Shown in pieces: positions 16,059 through 23,925 of a DNA stretch of 48,967 nt; positions within the stretch are counted from its first letter, which is position 1; each line of letters opens with the position of its first letter. The translations under genes and the position numbers were made by a program. Below the pieces are notes generated by a model, which saw only the letters and a program-made list of their open reading frames with translations, made no database searches and was not told the DNA's origin. The stretch is from FW021-bin31 sp964478125 (GTDB lineage: Bacteria; Bacteroidota; Bacteroidia; Chitinophagales; Chitinophagaceae): positions 1 to 48,967 of the forward strand of contig CAYZGR010000018.1 in the NCBI GenBank assembly GCA_964478125.1, read 5' to 3'.

Positions 16059-16096
16059 AAAAACGGCCTCCGGAATATAAGCAGGAGGCTGTTTTT
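16059..16096 (+). terminator. Strong terminator after korA
   Basis: AAAAACGGCCTCC (16059-16071) and GGAGGCTGTTTTT (16084-16096) pair over 13 bp with one G-T pair and a 12-nt loop. The A-run and T-run flanks make it potentially bidirectional. It ends transcription 22 nt after the korA stop. Confidence 0.88.
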
Positions 16097-16123
16097 ATAT
16101 ATAGGCGATAAATTTTACCTTTG
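16093..16123 (+). promoter_or_regulatory. Predicted promoter of the MscS-type gene
   Basis: TTTT (16093-16096, in the T-run of the preceding terminator), 19 nt, TACCTTTG (16116-16123). One mismatch in the -33 box. Predicted start near 16129, exactly at the next hairpin. Confidence 0.6.
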
Positions 16124-16126
16124 CAT

Positions 16127-16153
16127 AACCACCCTAAAAGGTGGTGTTTTTTT
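16127..16153 (+). terminator. Terminator-like hairpin at the start of the mscS leader
   Basis: ACCACC (16128-16133), 6-nt loop, GGTGGT (16140-16145), then G and seven T (16147-16153). It lies 4 nt after a predicted -7 box and 37 nt before the MscS-type ATG. It could be an attenuator, a 5' protective stem, or a second terminator for korA read-through. It resembles the ffh arrangement. Confidence 0.7.
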
Positions 16154-16190
16154 ATAAATCAGGCATTTCGTTTATATAATACAGTAAAAT

Positions 16191-17279
16191 ATGGATATGA
16201 TAGATTGGAATAAGAACGTCTTATGGGGAAACAGTTTAAAAGAATATGCCATTGCTGTCGGTATAGTTGTGGTGGGAATCATTATACTCAACATCCTGAA
16301 GTACGTGGTTTTCAAACGTATTAAAAAGATCGCACAAAAGACGGAAACGACGGTTGATGATCTCATTTTAAAGATGATTACCAAAGGTATTTTGCCGCTT
16401 TTATATATTATTGTATTGTATATCGCTTTCACATCCCTTAATCTTAACGATTTTTTGACGAAGGCATTGAAGATTGCCATGGCGGTGGTCACCGTTTTCT
16501 ACGTGGTGCGTATACTGATCATGGGAGTTGACAGCTTGTTGACGTATTACTTGAAGAGAAAAGGTAAGGAACAAACGAAAGGAGCCATGAGCGGGATCAT
16601 GATTATGGTTCAAATTGTGCTGTGGGTTTTTGGCCTGGTGTGGCTGCTGGGTAATTTAGGATATGATATAGGCTCTTTACTTGCTGGTTTGGGTATTGGC
16701 GGTATTGCGATTGCCCTTGCCGCGCAAAATTTCCTGGGTAATGTGTTAGCCTATTTTTCTGTTCTCTTTGACCGTCCTTATGAGGTCGGTGAATTTTTAA
16801 TTATTGAAGATAAATTAGGTACGGTAACCCATATTGGTATTATGACCACGCGGATTCAGAGCCTATCCGGGGAAGAATTATCCTATTCCAATAAAAATAT
16901 GTTAAATCAATGGATCCATAATTATTCCCGCATGGAAAAAAGACGTGCGGTTTTTGGATTCAATGTCTCCTATGACACGCCGCCGGATATACTGGAGCGA
17001 ATTCCCGATGAAGTGAAGCAGATTATTCTTGCTCAGAACAAAGTGATGCTGGATCGGGTACACTTTGCACAATTTAAGGATTATTATCTTTATTTTGAAG
17101 CAGTATATTATTCCATGGAACCGGGATATGGTGAATATATGGATAAGCAGCAAAATATCAATCTCGCTATTATGAGGAAATTTGAGGAAATGGGTGTGAA
17201 GTTTGCTTTCGCAACAAATCGGAGTATCTATATGCAACCGAATCAAAAGGAAGGCCTTCTCAACCGGCCCGAACAATAA
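16191..17279 (+). CDS. MscS-family small-conductance mechanosensitive channel
   Basis: 362-aa inner-membrane channel. Hydrophobic helices lie at about residues 15-38, 62-83, 92-112, 128-150 and 155-185; the last is the pore helix with GIGGIAIALAAQNFLGNVLAYF, the MscS signature. The soluble beta domain follows (DRPYEVGEFLIIEDKLGTV, GIMTTRIQSLSGEELSYSNK) and an alpha/beta C-terminal domain. The protein has more N-terminal helices than E. coli MscS and a short tail. It is expected to relieve osmotic downshock. It has its own promoter-hairpin leader and converges on a DUF3078 gene 90 nt away. Confidence 0.94.
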   Translation: MDMIDWNKNVLWGNSLKEYAIAVGIVVVGIIILNILKYVVFKRIKKIAQKTETTVDDLILKMITKGILPLLYIIVLYIAFTSLNLNDFLTKALKIAMAVVTVFYVVRILIMGVDSLLTYYLKRKGKEQTKGAMSGIMIMVQIVLWVFGLVWLLGNLGYDIGSLLAGLGIGGIAIALAAQNFLGNVLAYFSVLFDRPYEVGEFLIIEDKLGTVTHIGIMTTRIQSLSGEELSYSNKNMLNQWIHNYSRMEKRRAVFGFNVSYDTPPDILERIPDEVKQIILAQNKVMLDRVHFAQFKDYYLYFEAVYYSMEPGYGEYMDKQQNINLAIMRKFEEMGVKFAFATNRSIYMQPNQKEGLLNRPEQ

Positions 17280-17369
17280 TAAACCGGTCAGATAGTGCTT
17301 TGATTTAGGGAAAAAATCTCATGCTGAGTATTTGGTGACCCCAGATACAGTAGTAAAAGAGTGATCCTC

Positions 17370-18608
17370 TTAAAAGGTATAAGCAAAACCGATACCCACC
17401 AGTTCTTTGAATTGGATCCGCGCACTCTTGTCCAATATTATTTTCTCTCCGGTTAACGGATCTTGTTTGATGGATCCGTCTGCATTCTTAACATAAGTGA
17501 TGTATTTTACATCGTTATCATAGATTAATTCTGTGGTGACGGAGGCAGAAATAAATTTATTCACTTTAAAAGTGATTAAAGAGTTCCAATGGACATCTAT
17601 ATTTTGTGGGTTATCCAGATAATTGGAGTAAAGCTCCAGGCGTGTTTTCCAGTTTATATTTTTAAAAATTTCTTTGTTATAGATTATAGACAGATAGGCC
17701 CCCAGCTCGTAATTTATCCTTTTGCCGGGCTTAACCAGGTACCGTTCTCCGAGAATGGTAGTGTCATAAACGGCTTCCTTAGCGCCAAAAGCTCCTTCAT
17801 TTGCCAATCTTTGGTCATTTACTATTACAAAGCGGGAGGTTACCGGGGACATAAAGATTGAAAAATTATCATTCGGCTGATAACTGATACCGACCGATCC
17901 CAATGCATAGCCGGGAGCGAGGAAATGGGATATGACCGTGCTGTCGTCAGGATAGTTATACCCATTGGCAAATTGTGTCCTGACGTTTACCAATACGCTG
18001 TAGTACCAGTGTTTTGAAAAGCGATAACCGTATTTAGAATAAAGCTCCAACTTGTCATCACTTTTGCGTATGCCCTGGCTCGAAGTTTGAAGAAAGCCTA
18101 ACCCCATATTTAAATTATTGTCCCAGCTGTTTCGATTATCGGAATAATTGGCATAGAGATCAGCTTTTACTCCCAGCGCTAGGGAAAAATGATCTCCGCC
18201 TGCAGCCCAGTTGGTCAGGGTCCCCTGGTTTATATCCAGGCCTAAAAAAGCGCCCCGTTTCCAATGTACACTGTCTTTTGCATAATCAACGGGCTTCCCG
18301 AAGTTCCCCTTCTGTAGTGCCGTTATGGTCTTCTTTGGATTGTATTGTTCTCTGGTCTTGATCTCTGTAACGGTACCGAAATGTTCCTTTTCTTCCGGCT
18401 GCTGGTCGGGATGAAGAACCGGAAGTGTATCAGAAGGATTGCTCATATTGTATTTCGAAGAATCGGAAAGGGGTACGCCGCTCGTATCTACGGGTAAAGA
18501 GGTATCGCCCACAAAAGGCGCCGGATCCGGGTGGATGCCCTGCCCGCGAGCCGGGAGTGCCGCCAAAGTAAGTATTCCCAGAAAAATGGAAAGGATCAAG
18601 GGTTTCAT
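17370..18608 (-). CDS. DUF3078 family outer-membrane beta-barrel protein (copy 2)
   Basis: 412-aa exported protein with signal peptide MKPLILSIFLGILTLAALPA (cleavage after RGQ). A Pro/Ser/Asp-rich linker (residues 25-85) precedes a barrel-like domain homologous to the gene at 13011: WAAGGD, RKSDDKLELYSKYGY, RTQFANGY, LYSNYLDNPQNIDV, IYDNDVK and the terminal GIGFAYTF. Two insertions (ERYLVKPGKR region and TYVKNADGS region) make it longer than copy 1. Function unknown. It converges with the MscS-type channel and is divergent from argS. Confidence 0.88.
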   Translation of the reverse strand: MKPLILSIFLGILTLAALPARGQGIHPDPAPFVGDTSLPVDTSGVPLSDSSKYNMSNPSDTLPVLHPDQQPEEKEHFGTVTEIKTREQYNPKKTITALQKGNFGKPVDYAKDSVHWKRGAFLGLDINQGTLTNWAAGGDHFSLALGVKADLYANYSDNRNSWDNNLNMGLGFLQTSSQGIRKSDDKLELYSKYGYRFSKHWYYSVLVNVRTQFANGYNYPDDSTVISHFLAPGYALGSVGISYQPNDNFSIFMSPVTSRFVIVNDQRLANEGAFGAKEAVYDTTILGERYLVKPGKRINYELGAYLSIIYNKEIFKNINWKTRLELYSNYLDNPQNIDVHWNSLITFKVNKFISASVTTELIYDNDVKYITYVKNADGSIKQDPLTGEKIILDKSARIQFKELVGIGFAYTF

Positions 18609-18667
18609 AGTACTATTGTTCGTGATCTATGGTCTTTTTAGCATTATAAGAATCACCATTTGACCTG

Positions 18668-18675
18668 CAAAGTTA
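18668..18675 (-). promoter_or_regulatory. Predicted -7 box for DUF3078 copy 2
   Basis: TAACTTTG on the reverse strand (18675-18668), leader about 54 nt. The -33 element is poor. Confidence 0.45.
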
Positions 18676-18737
18676 CTAAAAAGCCTTTGGTGGAAAGAAA
18701 TCCGGTTCTGCCAGGGGGAATTTTGTAAAGAGCGGTG

Positions 18738-18745
18738 TATTTTTG
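18738..18745 (+). promoter_or_regulatory. Predicted -7 box for argS
   Basis: TATTTTTG with a start near 18751, about 11 nt before the ATG. It is framed by CGGTG (18733-18737) and CACCG (18746-18750), an inverted repeat with the -7 box as its loop. No clear -33 box. Confidence 0.45.
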
Positions 18746-18761
18746 CACCGTTTAAAATTAA

Positions 18762-20561
18762 ATGAGCATGAGTTTTATTCAGGAGATAAAAAATGCGGGC
18801 GCTGCGGCAATTCATTCCTTATTTCAGGTAGAAATAAAACCCGGAGAACTTTTGGTTAATGAAACCAAACCGGAGTTTGAAGGGGATTACACGTTGGTGC
18901 TTTTCCCTTTATTGAAAGTACTACGTCAAAAGCCAGAGAAAGCCGGAGCCGTTATAGGGGACTATTTATTGGAAAATCTTCCCGGACTCGTTTCCGGATA
19001 TAACGTTATTAAAGGTTTTCTAAATATCAGATTATCCGATGATAAGATCGGACATTTTTTACAGGCTCATTTTTCAGATCCTGAATTTGGTTTTCAGAAG
19101 CCAAGTGGACAGAAAGTCATGGTTGAATTTTCTTCTCCTAATACCAATAAGCCGCTACATCTGGGGCATTTGAGAAATAATTTTCTGGGCTATTCATTCT
19201 CAAAAATCCTTGAGGCCAATGGTTATGAAGTTATTAAAACCAATCTGGTCAACGACAGGGGAATCCATATTTGCAAATCCATGGTCGCGTGGCTGCATTT
19301 TGGTAACGAAGAAACGCCAAGACAGGCCGGGATAAAGGGAGACCATTTCGTTGGTAAATACTATGTAAAATTCAATGAGGTATTTCAGCAGCAGGTAAAA
19401 GAATTGATGGCTTCGGGTATGCGTAAGGAAACAGCGGAAAAGGAAGCGCCTATTCAGAAAGAAGCTGCAGCGATGCTTTATAAATGGGAACAGCGTGTTC
19501 CCAAAATTATTGCTTTGTGGAATAAAATGAATAGCTGGGTTTATGAGGGTTTTGACGAGACTTATAACAGGATGGGTGTCTCTTTTGACAAGGTTTACCA
19601 TGAAAGCGAAACCTATCTTCTTGGGAAAAATATTGTGGAAGAAGGCCTTGAAAAGGGATTGTTCTTTAAGAAAGAAAACGGTTCGGTTTGGGTGGATCTG
19701 ACAGATGAGGGGTTGGATGAAAAACTGTTGTTACGTGCTGATGGGACCTCCGTATACATGACCCAGGATCTGGGGACGGCACAATTAAAATATGATGATT
19801 ACCATATGGATCAAAGCTTTTACGTGATAGGAGATGAACAGAATTATCACATGAAGGTACTTAAACTGATCCTGAAAAAATTGGATAAAGAATATGCCGA
19901 CGGGATTGCCCACCTGAGCTATGGCATGGTGGAACTTCCTCAGGGGCGTATGAAAAGCCGCGAAGGTACTGTCGTGGATGCGGACGATCTGATGGACCGC
20001 ATGATCGAAACCGCTGCGAATCATACCCAGGATCTGGGAAAGGTAAGCGATTTTTCAGAGAAAGAACTGACGAGCCTTTATGAAATACTCGGTATGGGCG
20101 CCATGAAATTCTATCTTTTGCGGGTCAATCCCAAAAGGAAAATGGTTTTTAACCCCGAAGAATCCATTGATTTTCATGGCTTTACCGGTCCTTTTGTGCA
20201 ATATACTTATGCCCGTATACAATCTATATTCCGAAAAGAAAAATTGGATATGGCTGCATTTAAACCGGATTTTGATGCATCCACTCTGGATTTTCATCCT
20301 TTGACAAAAGCGGTTGTATTGCAATTAGAGCTGTTTCCGCAAGTATTGGAGGAAGCATGCAGGGAAAGGGATCCTTCCTTGATTGCAGGATACAGTTATA
20401 ATCTGGCTAAAACCTATAATGCCTTTTATAACGAGCTTTCTGTTAGCAAAGCAGAAAGTAAAAGGAAGAAAAGTCTGCGTCTTCAGGTATGTGTAGCGAC
20501 AGCAAACGTCATCAGGAGATCTATGGGCCTGTTAGGCATTAATATGCCGGAAAGGATGTAA
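18762..20561 (+). CDS. argS: Arginyl-tRNA synthetase
   Basis: 599-aa class I synthetase that charges tRNA-Arg. An N-terminal Add-1 domain (residues 1-110) precedes the catalytic core with VEFSSPNTNKPLHLGHLRNN, containing the class I HxGH signature as HLGH. Further conserved stretches are LVNDRGIHICKSM, DGTSVYMTQDLGTA, YVIGDEQNYHMKVL and SYGMVELPQGRMKSREGTVV, where the second class I motif sits in degenerate form. The C-terminal DALR anticodon-binding domain contains FVQYTYARIQSI, AKTYNAFYNELSV and a final MGLLGINMPERM. Length is normal. It converges on a small minus-strand gene 13 nt away. Confidence 0.97.
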   Translation: MSMSFIQEIKNAGAAAIHSLFQVEIKPGELLVNETKPEFEGDYTLVLFPLLKVLRQKPEKAGAVIGDYLLENLPGLVSGYNVIKGFLNIRLSDDKIGHFLQAHFSDPEFGFQKPSGQKVMVEFSSPNTNKPLHLGHLRNNFLGYSFSKILEANGYEVIKTNLVNDRGIHICKSMVAWLHFGNEETPRQAGIKGDHFVGKYYVKFNEVFQQQVKELMASGMRKETAEKEAPIQKEAAAMLYKWEQRVPKIIALWNKMNSWVYEGFDETYNRMGVSFDKVYHESETYLLGKNIVEEGLEKGLFFKKENGSVWVDLTDEGLDEKLLLRADGTSVYMTQDLGTAQLKYDDYHMDQSFYVIGDEQNYHMKVLKLILKKLDKEYADGIAHLSYGMVELPQGRMKSREGTVVDADDLMDRMIETAANHTQDLGKVSDFSEKELTSLYEILGMGAMKFYLLRVNPKRKMVFNPEESIDFHGFTGPFVQYTYARIQSIFRKEKLDMAAFKPDFDASTLDFHPLTKAVVLQLELFPQVLEEACRERDPSLIAGYSYNLAKTYNAFYNELSVSKAESKRKKSLRLQVCVATANVIRRSMGLLGINMPERM

Positions 20562-20574
20562 TAATAACGGACGG

Positions 20575-20781
20575 CTATTTATAAGTAGGGTTGTATAAAG
20601 TACTGGAAGGTACTTCTACATTGGGTTTTCCTTTATATCGATGCATATAAAGAGCAACACACATGGCAAAGCAAAAAACAACAGTAGCCAAAATACTTAG
20701 ATAAAACAGGTAGCGGGATGTTGAAACCCAGCTGGTTGATACATCTTTTAATTCGTGCTTCTGATAGCCCTGATCCTCCAT
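20575..20781 (-). CDS. Small single-TM membrane protein
   Basis: 68-aa protein I do not recognise. A polar N terminus (MEDQGYQKHELKDVSTS) is followed by one hydrophobic segment at about residues 23-46 (YLFYLSILATVVFCFAMCVALYM) and a short polar tail with a final NPTYK. It is supported by a proper ATG, a TAAATTTG -7 box on its strand at 20814-20807, and its clean fit between argS and the glycosyltransferase gene. Being this short it could be chance, but the layout suggests a real gene. Confidence 0.6.
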   Translation of the reverse strand: MEDQGYQKHELKDVSTSWVSTSRYLFYLSILATVVFCFAMCVALYMHRYKGKPNVEVPSSTLYNPTYK

Positions 20782-20837
20782 GACACAATTTTTTACATTT
20801 ACGGGACAAATTTAAGCAATGCAGTCCATGTACACAA

Positions 20838-21887
20838 CTATTTTTTCTTTGCCTTAGAATTTATTTTGTTGGGCAAAGCGGAAAACAACTTTTTCTTTTC
20901 AATAAAGTACTGCCAGACGATGCTGTCCTTATACACGCCCGGGAGTTCATAAAAAGAAGGTCTGGGGATCAGATCCTGCATTTTTTTATTTTTTACCCAC
21001 CATTTATAAAAACTCCTGTGCGCTTTCCAGATGTACCTTACATCTGAAATATTTTTGCCAAAAAGACCTTTTATGGCGGCAATGCCGTCCAGGGACATGC
21101 GGGTGAACAAAATACCCGGTCTTTCCTCAGGAGATAAGTTTTTATAAAGCATGATCAGGTTATTCCGGAAATTCAGATACGTTTTTCTTGGATTTCCCTG
21201 CGGAAGACTTCCGCCGCCCACATGAAAAACAACAGACCGGGGACAAACCATGATCTGATGCCCCAGCCGTTGTAACCGCCAGCAGAGATCAATTTCTTCC
21301 ATGTGGGCAAAAAAATCAGGATCCAGACCGCCGGCCTCATGATACAGGGAAGCCCTTATAAATAAAGCAGCGCCGCTTGCCCAGAATACCGGACAAACAT
21401 CATCATATTGTCCGACGTCTTTTTCCACAGAGTGAAATATCCTGCCCCGGCAAAAAGGGTATCCGTAACGGTCAATCCAGCCTCCTGCTGCTCCTGCATA
21501 TTCAAAATAGGTTTTGTTGTGCCAGGCCCGGATCTTTGGCTGGCAGGCTCCAATGGTACGATCTGACTCCATCAGTTCAATTATCGGGGTCACCCAGTTT
21601 GGGGTCACCGACACGTCCTGATTTAGCAAAACGTAATAATCGGCCTCTATATGCGTAAGCGCCTCATTATATCCCTGTGCGAATCCGACGTTCCCGGAAT
21701 TTGAGAGAACGGAAACATCCGGAAAATGCGCCTTTAAAAAATCAAGGCTGTCGTCGGTCGAACCATTATCCGCTATATGTATCTCAGCATTGGGATAATC
21801 GGTAGCCCGTACCGAGGGTAAAAATTGTTCCAGATAGGATTTCCCATTCCAGTTCAGTATGACTATGGCCACCTTCGGGCTGTACAT
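20838..21887 (-). CDS. Family 2 glycosyltransferase
   Basis: 349-aa GT-A-fold glycosyltransferase of the rhamnosyltransferase-like GT2 group. It opens with VAIVILNWNGKSYLEQFLPS, then the sugar-nucleotide motif HIADNGSTDDS, GNVGFAQGYNEAL, and the DxD-like LLNQDVSV. The acceptor-side motif is FFAHMEEIDLCWRLQRLGH with the catalytic acid region. The C-terminal helices contain basic and aromatic residues that may contact the membrane. It probably adds a sugar to a surface glycan; donor and acceptor are unknown. It has its own promoter and is divergent from the histidine kinase. Confidence 0.92.
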   Translation of the reverse strand: MYSPKVAIVILNWNGKSYLEQFLPSVRATDYPNAEIHIADNGSTDDSLDFLKAHFPDVSVLSNSGNVGFAQGYNEALTHIEADYYVLLNQDVSVTPNWVTPIIELMESDRTIGACQPKIRAWHNKTYFEYAGAAGGWIDRYGYPFCRGRIFHSVEKDVGQYDDVCPVFWASGAALFIRASLYHEAGGLDPDFFAHMEEIDLCWRLQRLGHQIMVCPRSVVFHVGGGSLPQGNPRKTYLNFRNNLIMLYKNLSPEERPGILFTRMSLDGIAAIKGLFGKNISDVRYIWKAHRSFYKWWVKNKKMQDLIPRPSFYELPGVYKDSIVWQYFIEKKKLFSALPNKINSKAKKK

Positions 21888-21916
21888 AGCTGTTAATTTT
21901 TTACTTTTGAACGCTT

Positions 21917-21949
21917 CAAAGTTAGTAATAATGAGAAGAGTCCTGCAAA
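21917..21949 (-). promoter_or_regulatory. Predicted promoter of the glycosyltransferase gene
   Basis: TTTG (21949-21946), 21-nt spacer, TAACTTTG (21924-21917) on the reverse strand. Leader about 24 nt. Confidence 0.6.
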
Positions 21950-21989
21950 ATTAACTACATTTATCAGCAGAATCTTTTTAAAGAATCGT

Positions 21990-23141
21990 ATGCTCAAAAG
22001 AACACCGGGTTGGAAAATATTTTTGGCATTATTGGGGGTCCTGATCATTGGAGCTACTTTGTTGTATGTCAATAACCTTTCCAGAAAACTGCAAAAAGAG
22101 GAAAGAGCTAAAATGAAGATCTGGGTAGAAGCTAATCGTGAGATCCTTACTGCTTCACCAGATGCGAATCTGAACCTGGCTACTGAAATCATCTCCGGAA
22201 ATACCTCTATTCCGATCATTCAGGTAGATCAGAAAGGCCATATTCTGAGTACGAATAATTTGGACATAAAGGATTCCACCGATAAGCGGTTTCTCAAACA
22301 AAAACTGGCCTTGTTTAAAACGCAACATGCTCCTATCGTTTTGCAGTACAATCCAAGGGACTCCTCCGAATACAATATGATCTATTATGGAGATTCCAAT
22401 ATGTTGCAACAGATCCACTATTATCCCTATATCCAGTTGGGGGTTATCACTTTGTTTATTATTGTGACGCTTATCGCATTGAATATGACGAATCGCTCGA
22501 CTCAAAATCAACTGTGGGCGGGCCTCGCAAAAGAGACCGCCCATCAGCTGGGTACGCCGCTTTCTTCTATGGTGGCATGGATGGAACTATTGAAGGAAAA
22601 TAAAGAGAATGATCCGATCGTAAAGGAGATGGAACGAGATCTGCAACGGTTGAAAATGATCTCTGAACGGTTTTCGAAGATTGGGAGTACCCCGGAACTG
22701 GAAGAAAATGAATTGATCTCACATATCCATAATGTGGTACTTTATATGAAGCATCGTGCGCCCAAATTTATTCGCTTCAGGGTGAATACGCATGGAGAGG
22801 AAGAGATCCCCGCCATGATCTCTCCTCTGCTTTTTGATTGGGTATTGGAAAACCTGTTGAAGAATGCACTGGATGCCATGGGTGGAAAAGGAAGTATTAC
22901 CATTGATATTACCACCCATGCGGCACATACCTGGATTGATGTTTCCGATACGGGTAAAGGGATTCCCGCCACCTTGCTTGATAAAGTGTTTAAACCCGGA
23001 TTCAGCTCTAAAAAAAGGGGATGGGGACTGGGCTTGTCTTTGAGCAAACGTATTATTGAGAGCTATCATAATGGACGATTATATATAAAAGAATCTGAGG
23101 TAGGCAAGGGCACTACTTTCCGAATTATGTTGAGAAAGTAA
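21990..23141 (+). CDS. Orphan sensor histidine kinase
   Basis: 383-aa membrane histidine kinase. TM helices lie at about residues 10-28 and 147-165, enclosing an extracytoplasmic sensor of about 115 aa with IPIIQVDQKGHILSTNNLD. The phospho-acceptor H185 lies in AKETAHQLGTPLSSM, the HQxGTP-type H-box common in Bacteroidota. The ATPase domain shows the N box ENLLKNALDAM, DVSDTGKGIP and the GWGLGLSLSKRI G2 box. No response regulator is encoded nearby, so its partner is elsewhere. It is divergent from the glycosyltransferase gene and upstream of lipB. The signal sensed is unknown. Confidence 0.93.
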   Translation: MLKRTPGWKIFLALLGVLIIGATLLYVNNLSRKLQKEERAKMKIWVEANREILTASPDANLNLATEIISGNTSIPIIQVDQKGHILSTNNLDIKDSTDKRFLKQKLALFKTQHAPIVLQYNPRDSSEYNMIYYGDSNMLQQIHYYPYIQLGVITLFIIVTLIALNMTNRSTQNQLWAGLAKETAHQLGTPLSSMVAWMELLKENKENDPIVKEMERDLQRLKMISERFSKIGSTPELEENELISHIHNVVLYMKHRAPKFIRFRVNTHGEEEIPAMISPLLFDWVLENLLKNALDAMGGKGSITIDITTHAAHTWIDVSDTGKGIPATLLDKVFKPGFSSKKRGWGLGLSLSKRIIESYHNGRLYIKESEVGKGTTFRIMLRK

Positions 23142-23194
23142 AGAGAACTTTTCAGTTTGCAAGGATCATTCCCACCCGTGTGCTTATTTTCCAG

Positions 23195-23202
23195 TACTTT
23201 TG
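23195..23202 (+). promoter_or_regulatory. Predicted -7 box for lipB
   Basis: TACTTTTG ending 4 nt before the lipB ATG. If used, transcription would begin at or within the start codon. No -33 match. Confidence 0.35.
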
Positions 23203-23206
23203 TAAT

Positions 23207-23914
23207 ATGATTGCAGCAAGCGAAGCGGTTTTACAACCGGTAAGCCTTTCCGATTGGGGCCGGATCGGATACCGGGATGCATGGGACCGGCAGGAAATGT
23301 TACTTCGTGAGAACGTAAAACTAAAACAAACCGGCCGTCAGGCCGAAACCAAAAACCACCTGATATTTTGTGAACATCCGTCTGTTTTTACACTGGGGAA
23401 AAGCGGTCATATAGTCAACCTGTTGGTTAATGAATCCCGCCTGAAGGAAAAAGGAATTGAGTTTGTGCATACCAACAGGGGAGGAGATATTACGTTTCAC
23501 GGACCGGATCAGATCGTGGGCTATCCCATATTGGACCTGGAAAAATTTTTTACAGATATTGCAAGATATCTCCGTAGTCTGGAAGAAGTTATTATTCTTA
23601 CGATCGGGGCTTATGGCATACAGGGAGATCGTTCAGCCGGAGAAACGGGCGTGTGGATCGAACCGGGGATTAAATCTAGAGCACGGAAAATTTGCGCCAT
23701 GGGCGTACGTTGTAGCAGATGGGTGACCATGCATGGCTTTGCCCTGAATGTCAATACTGATTTGAGCTATTTTGATCTTATTGTGCCGTGCGGCATTCGT
23801 GATAAGCAGGTTACCTCCATTGAAAAAGAACTCGGCCATGCTGTGAATATGGAGGAAGTGAAAAAAGAATTGGTCCGGAATTTTGAGAAAGTTTTTGGAG
23901 TACAAATCTCATAG
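23207..23914 (+). CDS. lipB: Octanoyl-[ACP]:protein N-octanoyltransferase LipB
   Basis: 235-aa enzyme that moves octanoate from acyl carrier protein to lipoyl-domain lysines, the first step of lipoate synthesis. The core has FTLGKSGHIVNLL, NRGGDITFHGPDQIVGYPI, the catalytic lysine K161 in ARKICAMGVRCSRW, and the catalytic cysteine C195 in LIVPCGI. ATG 23207 is chosen; a GTG at 23180 is upstream of the -7 box and unlikely. Its product would serve the 2-oxoacid dehydrogenases and glycine cleavage system. It converges with the secreted-protein gene at 23926 (11 nt apart). Confidence 0.96.
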   Translation: MIAASEAVLQPVSLSDWGRIGYRDAWDRQEMLLRENVKLKQTGRQAETKNHLIFCEHPSVFTLGKSGHIVNLLVNESRLKEKGIEFVHTNRGGDITFHGPDQIVGYPILDLEKFFTDIARYLRSLEEVIILTIGAYGIQGDRSAGETGVWIEPGIKSRARKICAMGVRCSRWVTMHGFALNVNTDLSYFDLIVPCGIRDKQVTSIEKELGHAVNMEEVKKELVRNFEKVFGVQIS

Positions 23915-23925
23915 TAAACAACGGT

